This document shows, one piece after another, positions 1-8,232 of a DNA stretch of 64,000 nt. Position numbers and translations under genes: made by a program. Source of the DNA: Rhizobiaceae bacterium (GTDB taxonomy: Bacteria; Pseudomonadota; Alphaproteobacteria; Rhizobiales; Rhizobiaceae). The stretch is taken from positions 62,001 through 126,000 of the forward strand of contig CAJPFN010000014.1 in NCBI GenBank assembly GCA_905339215.1. Reading direction: 5' to 3'. The notes beneath the pieces are model-generated. The model had not been told where the DNA came from. It saw only the letters and a list, made by a program, of their open reading frames with translations, and did no database searches. Position 1 is the stretch's first letter. Each line of letters opens with the position of its first letter.

Positions 1-468
1 TCGATCAGGCATTACGAGGGTCAGCCAGTAGGCGGTGAGGGCCGGACGGGGCGAATTCTCGATTTCGATGGTGACGTCGTGATTGATCTCGGCGATCCCG
101 GAAGGGCGCATCCTGAAATGCGCGAGGATGAAGCGCGCGCGGATGCGCGCGCCGGACCTGACCGGCGCCACGAAACGCAGGCGGTCGAAGCCGAAATTGA
201 CGCCGATGCCCATGCCCTCGACCCGCGGGGCCGCCTCGAAGGTCATCGCCGACAGCAGCGAGAGCGACAGGAAACCGTGGGCGATCGTGCCGCCGTAGGG
301 TGTCTCGGCGGCGGCGCGGACAGGATCGACATGCACGAACTGGTGATCGTCGGTGGCGTCGGCGAACCGGTCGATCATTTCCTGCGAAACGACACGCCAG
401 GAAGACAATCCCGCCTCCTTGCCGACCAGAGCCTTCACCTCGTCGACGGTCAGTATTCTGGCACCCAC
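1..468 (-). CDS. MaoC-like (R)-hydratase / acyl dehydratase, 3' end cut off by the window edge
   Basis: The minus strand is open from a GTG at 468 to the window edge (156 codons). It reads as a MaoC hot-dog protein: an early FADATDDHQFVHVDP stretch holds the Asp and His expected of the hydratase catalytic pair, followed by TPYGGTIAHGFLSLSLL and GVNFGFDRLRF. Family members hydrate trans-2-enoyl-CoA or dehydrate 3-hydroxyacyl-CoA in the cytoplasm. GTG is the likely start because an in-frame TAG lies two codons upstream. It follows the SDR gene on the same strand by 25 bases, so the two are probably co-transcribed and serve the same CoA-thioester pathway as the divergent acyl-CoA dehydrogenase operon. 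Most of the 150-160 residue family length is present. Confidence 0.85.
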   Translation of the reverse strand, partial: MGARILTVDEVKALVGKEAGLSSWRVVSQEMIDRFADATDDHQFVHVDPVRAAAETPYGGTIAHGFLSLSLLSAMTFEAAPRVEGMGIGVNFGFDRLRFVAPVRSGARIRARFILAHFRMRPSGIAEINHDVTIEIENSPRPALTAYWLTLVMPDR

Positions 469-493
469 TCTCTACCCCGCGACTTGCCCTCGG

Positions 494-1309
494 TCAGTCC
501 TTGAACAGCGTCATCCCATGCTGGACGGATTGTCCACCGTCGATCGGGATTATCGCTCCCGTCACGTAGCTTCCAGCCCGGCTGCACAGATACAACGTCG
601 CTCCGGCTATGTCATCCGGTCGACCGATCCTGCCCAAGGGAACGCGAATGCCGACGCGCGCGGCCTTCTCGTCGGTGCCCGTGGCGAAGGCGGTCATCCG
701 GCTCTGGAAGGGGCCGGGTGCGAAGGCGTTTACGGTGATCCGCCGGCCGGCGAGTTCACCGGCGAGCGTGCGGGTCAGATGATGGACCGCTGCTTTCGAG
801 GCCGTATAGGAATAGGCGTCGTCTGCCAGCGGTTGCGTTCCCATCACCGAGCCGAGGTTGATGATGCGAGCCGGGTCGTCGTCGCTCGCAGCCCTCTCCA
901 AAAGCGGCAGGAGTTCGCGGGTCAGGTGGAAGAGCCCCGTGACATTGACGTTGAGGACTTTCGCCCAGGCGGAATAGGGAAACGATTCCAGCGGCGCACC
1001 CCAGGAGACGCCGGCATTGTTCATCAGGATGTGCAGCGCATCGGTCCGGCCCTTCACCTCCTCGACCAAGGCGGCGACGCCTTCCTCCGAGCCGACGTCG
1101 CCAGCAAAACCCCTGGCCGTGCCGGTGGCGCCCATTTCATTCAGTTCATCGGCGACCTTCGCGCAGTCGGCGCCCTTGCGCGACGCTATCAGCACGTTGG
1201 CGCCGGCATGGACGAGCGCCGTGGCGGCCATTCGGCCGATCCCGGTCGCGGCGCCAGTGATCAGGGCCGTCTTCCCCGCGACGGAAAACAGCTGTTCGAC
1301 ATAGCTCAT
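494..1309 (-). CDS. SDR family NAD(P)-dependent oxidoreductase
   Basis: A classical short-chain dehydrogenase of 271 residues. The dinucleotide-binding TGAATGIG is at 18-25, NNAG at 97-100, the catalytic Ser near 154, and Tyr168 and Lys172 form the YTASK motif. The C-terminal IPIDGG stretch is typical of the 3-oxoacyl-ACP reductase/glucose dehydrogenase-like branch. It probably interconverts a 3-hydroxyacyl and a 3-oxoacyl thioester or another secondary alcohol. It is transcribed away from the TetR gene, with a palindromic operator between them, and the MaoC gene follows 25 bases downstream. A hydratase next to a hydroxyacyl dehydrogenase suggests the two middle steps of a beta-oxidation-like spiral. 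The exact substrate is not readable from sequence. Confidence 0.9.
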   Translation of the reverse strand: MSYVEQLFSVAGKTALITGAATGIGRMAATALVHAGANVLIASRKGADCAKVADELNEMGATGTARGFAGDVGSEEGVAALVEEVKGRTDALHILMNNAGVSWGAPLESFPYSAWAKVLNVNVTGLFHLTRELLPLLERAASDDDPARIINLGSVMGTQPLADDAYSYTASKAAVHHLTRTLAGELAGRRITVNAFAPGPFQSRMTAFATGTDEKAARVGIRVPLGRIGRPDDIAGATLYLCSRAGSYVTGAIIPIDGGQSVQHGMTLFKD

Positions 1310-1357
1310 TCGTTCCTCCCCTGCTGCGGCGCTCCCGCCGGGTCGCCCCGTATCGCG

Positions 1358-1382
1358 TTGACAACATACCGGGTAGTATGTT
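1358..1382. promoter_or_regulatory. Probable TetR operator overlapping a promoter
   Basis: A perfect inverted repeat, AACATAC (1363-1369) / GTATGTT (1376-1382), has a 6-base spacer that is itself partly palindromic (TACCGGGTA). It overlaps a TTGACA hexamer at 1358-1363 on the plus strand. The site lies midway between the divergent SDR and TetR starts, where an autoregulating TetR dimer would bind and shut both promoters. No good -10 hexamer is visible at 17 bases, so the exact promoter is uncertain. The repeat is seen directly; binding is inferred. Confidence 0.6.
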
Positions 1383-1466
1383 CATCATTGCGACGTCCGT
1401 AAAGCCCCAGCATCCGCGACAGGATGCACATTCACAAGCCTGCGGCGACGGGAGGAAGGCAACGGT

Positions 1467-2108
1467 ATGACGCTCAGCGTGCGGGAATTCATGCCCGACA
1501 TCGCACATGCCGATATTCTTGAGGCGGCCGCGCTCTGCTTCATGGAGCGGGGCTACAACGCCACATCGATCGACGACGTCGCGCGACGGCTCGGCGCCAC
1601 CAAAGGCCGAATCTACCACCACTATCCGGCGAAAGCCGACCTGTTCGCCAAGGTCTGCCGGACCGGAATGGACATGAATTACGCCGCCATCGAGCCGCTG
1701 CGCAATGACAGTTCAGACCTGCTCACCCGATGGACGCGGATGGCGACCGTCCACACCAGACAGATGATCGAAACACGTCCCTTCCAGCGCGTCGTCTGGG
1801 AAGGCGTCGAACTGGCCCTGAGGGGATCGACAACGCCGCAGCAGCGTGAGGAACTCGACGATCTCCTTCGCTATCGCAACGGATACGGCGACATCTTCCG
1901 CGAGGTGATCGCGCAGGGACGGAGTCACGGCGTCTTCGAATTCGAGGATCTGGGGATCGCGAACCAGCTGATGTTCATGGCGCTGAATTCGCCGATCTTC
2001 TGGTACACGAGGCGGCCGGGCGAGACCGAAGCTGACCGCGACAACATCATCAGGCAGGTCGTGACCTTCGCGATGCGCGGGCTCGGCGGAAAGAGGCAGA
2101 CGCAATGA
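1467..2108 (+). CDS. TetR/AcrR family transcriptional regulator
   Basis: A protein of 213 residues. Its N-terminal helix-turn-helix spans about residues 15-62 (ILEAAALCFMERGYNATSID, then GATKGRIYHHYPAKADLF), the standard TetR layout, followed by a variable all-helical ligand domain. The ATG at 1467 is preceded by a GGAGGAAGG ribosome site; an ATG at 1491 is a less likely alternative. Its stop overlaps the acyl-CoA dehydrogenase start by four bases (ATGA), so it heads that operon. Regulators of this type in acyl-CoA operons usually sense the CoA thioester and derepress. The inverted repeat at 1363-1382 is its likely target, making it autoregulatory and controlling the SDR-MaoC arm too. Confidence 0.9.
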   Translation: MTLSVREFMPDIAHADILEAAALCFMERGYNATSIDDVARRLGATKGRIYHHYPAKADLFAKVCRTGMDMNYAAIEPLRNDSSDLLTRWTRMATVHTRQMIETRPFQRVVWEGVELALRGSTTPQQREELDDLLRYRNGYGDIFREVIAQGRSHGVFEFEDLGIANQLMFMALNSPIFWYTRRPGETEADRDNIIRQVVTFAMRGLGGKRQTQ

Positions 2109-3343
2109 CCGAGATGAATCTGGGCATGACGGAGCGGCTGAAGCCGATCCACGAGAAAGTGAGCCGCATGGTTCGCGACGAGATCATGCCGCTCGACGAG
2201 GAGTTCCTCGCCGAGGTCGAGAAGGGTGGCCGCTGGACCTACACGCCGCGGCAGACCGAGATTCTCGAAGGCCTCAAGGCCAAGGCCCGCGAACGCCGCC
2301 TGTGGAACTTCTGGCTGACCGATTCCGAGCGAGGCTACGGCTTGTCGACGGTCGAGTACGCCTACCTCGCCGAGGAGATGGGCAAGTCGCACCTCGCGGC
2401 CGAGGTGTTCAACTGCTCGGCGCCGGACACCGGCAACATGGAGGTCTTCGAGCGCTACGGAACGAAGGAGCAGAAGGACCGCTGGCTGGCGCCGCTGCTC
2501 GAGGGGAAGATCCGCTCGGCCTTCCTGATGACCGAGCCTGACGTGGCCTCGTCCGATGCCACCAATATCTCCATGTCCTGCGTTCGCGACGGCGACGACT
2601 ACGTGCTCAACGGCGAGAAATGGTGGTCGTCCGGCGCCGGCGATCCGCGCTGCAAGATCTACATCGTCATGGTGAAGACGGGCGCTGACGACCTGCCCAA
2701 GCACAAACGTCACTCGATGGTCCTCGTTCCCGCGGGAACTCCTGGGGTCGAGATATTGCGCGCGATGCAGGTCTACGGCGAAGATGATGCGCCGCACGGC
2801 CACATGCACGTGCGCTTAACAGACGTGCGCGTCCCTATCGCCAACATCATCCGCGAGGAAGGCCGTGGCTTCGAGATCGCCCAGGGCCGGCTCGGACCCG
2901 GCCGCATCCACCACTGCATGCGCGCCATCGGCAAGGCCGAACGGGCGCTGGAACTGATGTGCCAGCGCGGCCTGCGCCGCGAGGCCTTCGGCCAGCCGAT
3001 CATCAAGCTCGGCGCCAACTACGACATCATTGCCAACTGCCGCATGGAGATCGAGATGGCGCGGCTCCTGTGCCTCAAAGCGGCGTGGATGATGGACCAG
3101 GGCGATGCCCGCGCCGCCGCGCCGTGGATCAGCCAGATCAAGGTCGTCGCCCCACAGATGGCGCTGAAAGTCACCGACGAGGCCGTGCAGATGTTCGGCG
3201 CCCAGGGCATCAGCCAGGACACGCCGCTGGCGCGGGCCTGGACCGGCCTGCGCACGCTGCGCTTTGCCGACGGTCCGGATGCCGTCCACCGGCGCCTGAT
3301 CGCGCGCACCGAGCTGAAGAAGTACACGCAGGAGAAGGTGTGA
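2105..3343 (+). CDS. Acyl-CoA dehydrogenase family protein
   Basis: A flavoprotein of 412 residues with the complete acyl-CoA dehydrogenase fold. FLMTEPDVASSDATNI and the NGEKWWSSGAG stretch form the FAD-binding middle domain, and GRLGPGRIHHCMRAIGKAERAL opens the C-terminal helical domain. Near the C-terminus FADGPDAVH stands where medium-chain enzymes carry the catalytic Glu motif; this variant is seen in ACAD10/11 and actinobacterial FadE-like enzymes. It would introduce a 2,3-double bond into an acyl-CoA and pass electrons to ETF. It is translationally coupled to the TetR gene and is followed by two oxidoreductases, a Liv transporter and a CoA ligase. Confidence 0.92.
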   Translation: MTEMNLGMTERLKPIHEKVSRMVRDEIMPLDEEFLAEVEKGGRWTYTPRQTEILEGLKAKARERRLWNFWLTDSERGYGLSTVEYAYLAEEMGKSHLAAEVFNCSAPDTGNMEVFERYGTKEQKDRWLAPLLEGKIRSAFLMTEPDVASSDATNISMSCVRDGDDYVLNGEKWWSSGAGDPRCKIYIVMVKTGADDLPKHKRHSMVLVPAGTPGVEILRAMQVYGEDDAPHGHMHVRLTDVRVPIANIIREEGRGFEIAQGRLGPGRIHHCMRAIGKAERALELMCQRGLRREAFGQPIIKLGANYDIIANCRMEIEMARLLCLKAAWMMDQGDARAAAPWISQIKVVAPQMALKVTDEAVQMFGAQGISQDTPLARAWTGLRTLRFADGPDAVHRRLIARTELKKYTQEKV

Positions 3344-3350
3344 TCCCGGC

Positions 3351-4319
3351 ATGAAGGCGATCGTTGCCCGTAGTTTCGCGCCGATCGACCGGCTCGAATA
3401 CGCCGACTGGCCCGAACCGGAGGCTACCGGCTCGACCGTTGTGATCGCCGCGGACGCGATCGGAGTGAACTTCCCCGATGGCCTCATCGTGCAGGGCCTC
3501 TACCAGATGAAACCGCCGCTGCCCTTCGTGCCCGGCATGGAGGTGGCGGGCACGGTGGTCGCGGTCGGGCCCGACGTGCGCAGGATCAAGCCGGGCGACC
3601 GCGTCGCCGCACTCTCGGCGATCGGCGCCTATGCCGAGAAGGTGGGCGCGCCCGAGGACACGGTCATGAAGATCCCCGACGGGCTCTCCAACGAGGACGC
3701 CTGCGCGTTGCTGTGCGGCTACGGAACCTCGCACCATGCGCTGAAGCAGCGCGGCCAGCTTAAGCCGGGCGAGACGCTGTGCGTGCTCGGCGCTGCAGGC
3801 GCGACCGGCGTCGCTGCCATCCAGATTGGCAAGGCGATGGGCGCGAAGGTGATCGCCGTCGCCTCCAGCGAGGCCAAGCGCGCGGTGGCCAAGAGCGCCG
3901 GCGCCGACGTCGTGCTCGGCTACGAGGGGCTGAAGGACCGGCTGAAGGAAGAGACCGGCGGACGCGGCGTCGACGTCGCCTTCGATCCGGTCGGCGGCGA
4001 GGCCTTCGACGCGCTGAGCCGGTCCATGGCATGGAACGGACGCCTGCTGGTCATAGGGTTTGCCTCGGGCACGATCCCGCAGTTCCCGGTGAACCTGGCG
4101 CTGGTCAAAGGCTACTCGGTCGTCGGCGTGTTCTGGGGCAATTTCACCCGTATCGAGCCGGCCACCTACGCCGACAACATGCGCGAGCTGATCGGCTGGC
4201 GCCTCGCCGGGAAGGTCGAACCGGTGATCGAAGGCATCTACCCGCTCGCCGAGGCTCCCGCCGTGCTCTCCCGCGCGCTCGGCCGAGGCGCCACCGGCAA
4301 GATCATTCTCAAGCCATGA
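3351..4319 (+). CDS. NADPH:quinone oxidoreductase-like MDR protein (zinc-free)
   Basis: A medium-chain dehydrogenase/reductase of 322 residues. The N-terminal GroES-like fold contains GVNFPDGLIVQGLY and PFVPGMEVAGTV, motifs of the quinone oxidoreductase and enoyl-reductase branch. The Rossmann domain has GAAGATGVAAIQIGKAMGAKV near residues 145-165. The Cys and His ligands of structural and catalytic zinc are absent, so it is not an alcohol dehydrogenase. Quinone reduction or NADPH-dependent reduction of an enone or enoyl-CoA is expected. It sits 7 bases after the acyl-CoA dehydrogenase and 10 bases before a second MDR gene. The real substrate is unknown. Confidence 0.88.
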   Translation: MKAIVARSFAPIDRLEYADWPEPEATGSTVVIAADAIGVNFPDGLIVQGLYQMKPPLPFVPGMEVAGTVVAVGPDVRRIKPGDRVAALSAIGAYAEKVGAPEDTVMKIPDGLSNEDACALLCGYGTSHHALKQRGQLKPGETLCVLGAAGATGVAAIQIGKAMGAKVIAVASSEAKRAVAKSAGADVVLGYEGLKDRLKEETGGRGVDVAFDPVGGEAFDALSRSMAWNGRLLVIGFASGTIPQFPVNLALVKGYSVVGVFWGNFTRIEPATYADNMRELIGWRLAGKVEPVIEGIYPLAEAPAVLSRALGRGATGKIILKP

Positions 4320-4329
4320 CGGAGGCGCA

Positions 4330-5370
4330 ATGACCAATCCACCCGCCTCGATGAAGGCCCTGCTGCTGACGAACGACGGCTACGCGACCGTGCCTTCCGG
4401 CACGGTACTGGAGGCGATGGAGCCCTATGTGGCCTCGGGCACGATCGACGTGCCATCGCCAGGCCCTTCGCAACTCCTCATCAAAGTCTCGCTGGCCTCC
4501 ATCAACCCGTCCGACGTCATGTTCGTGAAGGGCCTTTACGGACAGCCGCGGGCCAAAGGGCAGCCGGCGGGTTTCGAGGGCGTCGGCATCGTCGCGGCGG
4601 CAGGCAGCGAACCCGCCGCGCAGGCGCTCATTGGCCGGCGGGTGGCGTTCGCCACCGGCGTGACCAACTGGGGCAGCTGGGCCGAATACGCGGTCGCCGA
4701 GGCGTCGGCTGCGATCCCGCTGATCGATGGCGTCGCCGACGCCGATGGCGCCGCGATGATCGTCAATCCGCTGACGGCGCTGGCGATGTTCGACATCGTC
4801 CGCGAGGAGGGGGTGAAGGCGTTCATCCTGACCGCGGGCGCCAGCCAGCTGTGCAAGCTGATCATGGGCGTGGCGCGGGAGGAAGGCTATCGCCCGATCG
4901 CGATCGTGCGCCGCGACGACCAGATTCCGCTTCTCGAGGCGGCCGGCGCGGCGCATGTGCTCAATGCGGAATCCGCCGATTTCCGCGGCCGGCTGCGCGA
5001 AGTGATGAAGGCCGAGCAGCCGCGCATCTTCCTCGACGCGGTCACCGGTCCGCTCGCCTCGGCGATCTTCGACGCCATGCCGCGGCGCGGGCGCTGGATC
5101 GTCTACGGCAGGCTCGATCCGACGGCGACGACGATCCGTGAGCCGGGTCAGCTGATTTTCCAGGACAAGAAGATCGAGGGCTTCTGGCTGCGCGACTGGA
5201 TGCTCCGCCATCCGGAGCGGCGGCTGGCGGCGGTGGCCGACGCGCAGAAGCGCTTCGCCGACGGGCGCTGGAGCACCGACGTCACCGCCGTGGTGCCGCT
5301 CGGAGAGGCGATGCGGCGTGTGCCGGAGGAGTTGGCGAAACCGAACGGGAAGGTCTTTATCGCGCCATAG
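4330..5370 (+). CDS. MDR family oxidoreductase, enoyl-reductase/quinone-reductase-like
   Basis: A protein of 346 residues with the GroES-like domain (SLASINPSDVMFVKGLYG, GFEGVGIVAAAG) and a Rossmann domain whose glycine-rich loop is replaced by TAGASQLCK. This loop and the INPSDVMFVKG motif resemble the mitochondrial enoyl-CoA/ACP reductase (MECR/ETR) branch rather than zinc alcohol dehydrogenases. It could reduce a 2-enoyl thioester or alkenal with NADPH. It is only distantly similar to the preceding gene, so the pair is not a simple recent duplication. It belongs to the same operon; a possible internal promoter lies just downstream. Confidence 0.85.
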   Translation: MTNPPASMKALLLTNDGYATVPSGTVLEAMEPYVASGTIDVPSPGPSQLLIKVSLASINPSDVMFVKGLYGQPRAKGQPAGFEGVGIVAAAGSEPAAQALIGRRVAFATGVTNWGSWAEYAVAEASAAIPLIDGVADADGAAMIVNPLTALAMFDIVREEGVKAFILTAGASQLCKLIMGVAREEGYRPIAIVRRDDQIPLLEAAGAAHVLNAESADFRGRLREVMKAEQPRIFLDAVTGPLASAIFDAMPRRGRWIVYGRLDPTATTIREPGQLIFQDKKIEGFWLRDWMLRHPERRLAAVADAQKRFADGRWSTDVTAVVPLGEAMRRVPEELAKPNGKVFIAP

Positions 5371-5390
5371 AACCTGTATGAATTCGTCGG

Positions 5391-5418
5391 TTGTCCGAGG
5401 GAACGGACGGCCTATAGT
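5391..5418 (+). promoter_or_regulatory. Possible sigma-70 promoter upstream of the Liv transporter genes
   Basis: TTGTCC at 5391-5396 and TATAGT at 5413-5418 are separated by 16 bases, in the 96-base gap before livH. This gap is the longest within the operon. An inverted repeat GTCCG / CGGAC overlaps the -35 side. The TetR-type palindrome seen upstream is not repeated here, so transporter expression could be partly independent of TetR. Promoter activity is inferred only from hexamer match. Confidence 0.4.
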
Positions 5419-5466
5419 CGGGACGAGACGCGACGAAGATCGCGCGGTACCTGGGAGGAGAACGAG

Positions 5467-6342
5467 TTGGATGTATTGCAGCTGGCCATCAGCGGCCTGG
5501 CAAACGGTTGCGTCTACGGCCTGATCGCGCTGGGCTTCGTGCTCATTTACAAGGCCACCGAAGCGGTGAATTTCGCCCAGGGCGACTTCATGATGCTCGG
5601 GGCTTTCATCACCCTCGGCCTGACAAACGCCGAGTTCATGGGCCTGCCCTTCTGGATATCGGTACCGATCGCCATCGCGATCATGGGCGTGTTCGGCTAC
5701 CTGCTCGACATGTTCGTGCTGCGCCACATGTTCGGCCAGTCGCAGATCGCGGTGGTGATGCTGACCATCGCGCTCGGCTTCGTGCTGCGCTTCGTCGCCG
5801 GCACGATCTGGGGCCACGAGCCGAAGTCGCTGGAATCGCCGATCGCCGGCCTCGACGTCCGCTTCGGCGGCCTCGTCCTCGGGCTCGACGAGGTATCGGT
5901 CATCGTCGTCACGGTGCTGCTGACCGTCGTGCTCTACGTCTTCTTCAACCGCACCAAGCTCGGCGTTGCCATGCAGGCGGCCTCGCAGAACCAGCTCGCC
6001 GCCTACTACATGGGCATTCCGGTGAAGCGGGTGCACTCGATGATCTGGGCGCTGGCCGGCGCGGTCGCGGCGATCGCCGGCGTGCTCTTCGCTTCCAAGG
6101 GATCGATCGACCCGTCGACAGGTCTGCTCGGCATCAAGGCCTTCGCCGCGGCCGTGATCGGCGGCTTCGGTTCCCTGCCCGGAGCGCTGCTGGGCGGCAT
6201 CATCGTCGGCCTGATCGAGCCGTTCGCTTCTTACTACATCGCAGCGGGTTACTCGCAGATCATGCCCTACCTGCTGCTCTTCCTGATCCTGGTATTCCGT
6301 CCGCACGGGATCCTGGCGCAGATCCATCGCAAGAAGGTCTGA
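5467..6342 (+). CDS. Branched-chain amino acid-type ABC transporter permease (LivH family)
   Basis: A hydrophobic protein of 291 residues with the LivH pattern: an N-terminal GLANGCVYGLIALGFVLIYK helix, AVNFAQGDFMMLGAF, and the C-terminal AFAAAVIGGFGSLPGALLGG loop that contacts the ATPase. About eight membrane helices are visible. Translation starts at TTG (5467) behind a GGGAGGAG ribosome site; no in-frame ATG fits as well. It forms the membrane channel with LivM. Although the family is named for leucine uptake, versions linked to CoA ligases often import aromatic, alicyclic or fatty carboxylates, which fits the enzymes encoded around it. Confidence 0.93.
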   Translation: MDVLQLAISGLANGCVYGLIALGFVLIYKATEAVNFAQGDFMMLGAFITLGLTNAEFMGLPFWISVPIAIAIMGVFGYLLDMFVLRHMFGQSQIAVVMLTIALGFVLRFVAGTIWGHEPKSLESPIAGLDVRFGGLVLGLDEVSVIVVTVLLTVVLYVFFNRTKLGVAMQAASQNQLAAYYMGIPVKRVHSMIWALAGAVAAIAGVLFASKGSIDPSTGLLGIKAFAAAVIGGFGSLPGALLGGIIVGLIEPFASYYIAAGYSQIMPYLLLFLILVFRPHGILAQIHRKKV

Positions 6343-6346
6343 CCGC

Positions 6347-7447
6347 ATGCGCACAGTCTTCAAGACCTCTTACGATGCCGACATCAACCTCTTCCGTCAC
6401 GGCCAGCAGGCGGCCTGGTATGTCGCGCTGCTGGTACTGGCGGTGGCGCTTCCCTTCCTGCTCGGTACCTTCTGGCTGGGCGAGATGACCAACGTGCTGA
6501 TCTGGGCGATCGCCGGCATGGGGCTGATGGTCCTCGTCGGGCAGACCGGCCAGGCGAGCCTCGGCCACGCCGCCTTCCTCGCCATCGGCTGCTATGCGAA
6601 CGTGCTCCTCCAGGACCCGGTCGGCCTGCCGTTCATCCTGTCCTTCCCGCTGGCGGGACTGATTGCAGGCGTCGCCGGAACGCTGATCGCCATGCCGATG
6701 AGCCGGCTTCACGGCATCTATCTCGGCATCGGCACGCTGGCGCTGGCGATCCTCACAGACGACCTGATCGTGATTGCCGAGCCGATCACAAACGGGGTCG
6801 TCGGCCTGATCCCGCCGACGATCACGATCTTCGGCATCGACATCGACCGCTACATGACGCCGGACCGGTTCTACTGGCTGGTGCTCGTCGTCGCGATCGC
6901 CGTCATCCTCATCTACCGCAACCTGTTGCGTACCCCGCTCGGCCGGTCGTTCTCGGCCGTACGCGACTCGGAGGTCTCGGCGCGCGCCATGGGTGTCAAC
7001 GTGGCGCGAACGAAGGCCGTCTCGTTCGGCATCTCGACCGCCATCACCGGGCTCGCCGGGGCGCTGATGGGGCACTTCGCCGGCGTCTTCAACAACGAGA
7101 CGTTCAACCTGATCATCTCGATCCAGCTGCTGCTGATGATCGTCATCGGCGGACTCGGCACGATCCACGGCGCTTTCTTCGGCGCTTTCGTCGTGGCGCT
7201 CCTGCCTCAGGCGATTGCGATATCCCGCGACATCGTCGGCGCGCTGCTCGGCGGCGGCACCGTGGCGATCCCCGGGCTGGAATCGGCGATCTTCGGCGCC
7301 CTCCTGATCCTGTTCATCCTGTTCGAGCCGATGGGCATCTACGGGCGCTGGTTCAAGATCCGCACCTACTTCGAGCTGTTTCCCTTCTACCGGCGCGATA
7401 TGTTCCGGCGGCAGAAGTCCTACCTGAAGACGGAGCGGATGCGATGA
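6347..7447 (+). CDS. Branched-chain amino acid-type ABC transporter permease (LivM family)
   Basis: The second membrane subunit, 366 residues. It shows the LivM hallmarks GMGLMVLVGQTGQASLGHAAF near residues 60-80, SRLHGIYLGIGTLALAI, and the C-terminal VIGGLGTIHGAFFGAFVVALL coupling region. It has an extended N-terminal arm before the first helix and a charged C-terminal tail. It starts four bases after livH ends, and its own stop overlaps the LivG start by four bases, indicating translational coupling. It pairs with LivH to form the inner-membrane pore of the carboxylate importer. Confidence 0.93.
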   Translation: MRTVFKTSYDADINLFRHGQQAAWYVALLVLAVALPFLLGTFWLGEMTNVLIWAIAGMGLMVLVGQTGQASLGHAAFLAIGCYANVLLQDPVGLPFILSFPLAGLIAGVAGTLIAMPMSRLHGIYLGIGTLALAILTDDLIVIAEPITNGVVGLIPPTITIFGIDIDRYMTPDRFYWLVLVVAIAVILIYRNLLRTPLGRSFSAVRDSEVSARAMGVNVARTKAVSFGISTAITGLAGALMGHFAGVFNNETFNLIISIQLLLMIVIGGLGTIHGAFFGAFVVALLPQAIAISRDIVGALLGGGTVAIPGLESAIFGALLILFILFEPMGIYGRWFKIRTYFELFPFYRRDMFRRQKSYLKTERMR

Positions 7448-8232
7448 GCGCCCTTCTCGAGATCGACAACGTCACGCTGCGCTTCGGCGGCGTCACCGCC
7501 GTCAACGAGGTTTCCTTCTCCGTCGAGGAGGGCGAGGTGTTTGCGCTGGTCGGGCCGAACGGCGCCGGCAAGTCGACGCTGTTCAACCTGATCTCGCGCT
7601 TCTACGACCCCGTCGAAGGCGACATCCGCTTCGCCGGCGAGAGCATTCTTTCGCGGCAGCCCCACGAGATCGCCTCGCTGGGGATTGCCCGAACCTTCCA
7701 GAATATCGAGCTCTTCGAGCATGCCTCGGTATTGCAGAACCTGCTCGTCGGCCGCCACCGCCACCGGCGCGGCAACCTCGTCACCGAACTCCTGTTCACG
7801 CCCTTCGTTCGCCGCGAGGAGAAGCGGCACCGCGATGCGGTGGAGAAGGTGATCGACTTCCTCGACCTCCAGGCCTACCGCGAGAAGACCATTGCCGGCC
7901 TGCCCTACGGGGTGCGCAAGGTGGTGGAGATGGGCCGCGCACTCGCCATCGAGCCGCGGCTTCTGCTTCTCGACGAGCCGGCGTCCGGCCTTTCCGTCGA
8001 GGAGACCCAGGACGTCGCCTTCTGGATCGAAGACATCAAGAAGGAGATGGGCATCACCGTGCTGATGGTGGAGCACGACATGCACCTCGTCTCGTCGGTC
8101 TCGGATCGGGTGCTGGCGCTCGCAGACGGCAAGATGCTGGCGCTCGGCACGGCCCACGAGGTGCAGAATCATCCGAAGGTGATCGAGGCCTATATCGGCG
8201 TCTCCGACGTGAACGAGAAGGTGGTGGCATGA
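7444..8232 (+). CDS. ABC transporter ATP-binding protein (LivG family)
   Basis: An ATPase of 262 residues. Walker A GPNGAGKST is at residues 37-45 and Walker B LLLLDEPASGL near 178. The signature region reads LPYGVRKVVEMGRAL, the usual LivG departure from LSGGQ. The switch His lies in MVEHDMHLVSSVSDRV, and the C-terminus carries the LivG-specific extension around HPKVIEAYIG. It energises import through LivH and LivM together with LivF. Both ends overlap neighbouring genes by four bases. Confidence 0.94.
   Translation: MSALLEIDNVTLRFGGVTAVNEVSFSVEEGEVFALVGPNGAGKSTLFNLISRFYDPVEGDIRFAGESILSRQPHEIASLGIARTFQNIELFEHASVLQNLLVGRHRHRRGNLVTELLFTPFVRREEKRHRDAVEKVIDFLDLQAYREKTIAGLPYGVRKVVEMGRALAIEPRLLLLDEPASGLSVEETQDVAFWIEDIKKEMGITVLMVEHDMHLVSSVSDRVLALADGKMLALGTAHEVQNHPKVIEAYIGVSDVNEKVVA

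Noticed and set aside
4309..6363. Very long open frame on the minus strand opposite the MDR and livH genes
   Set aside because: It is antisense to well-supported genes, rich in Arg, Asp, His and Gln as expected from high-GC shadow frames, and shows no family motif.
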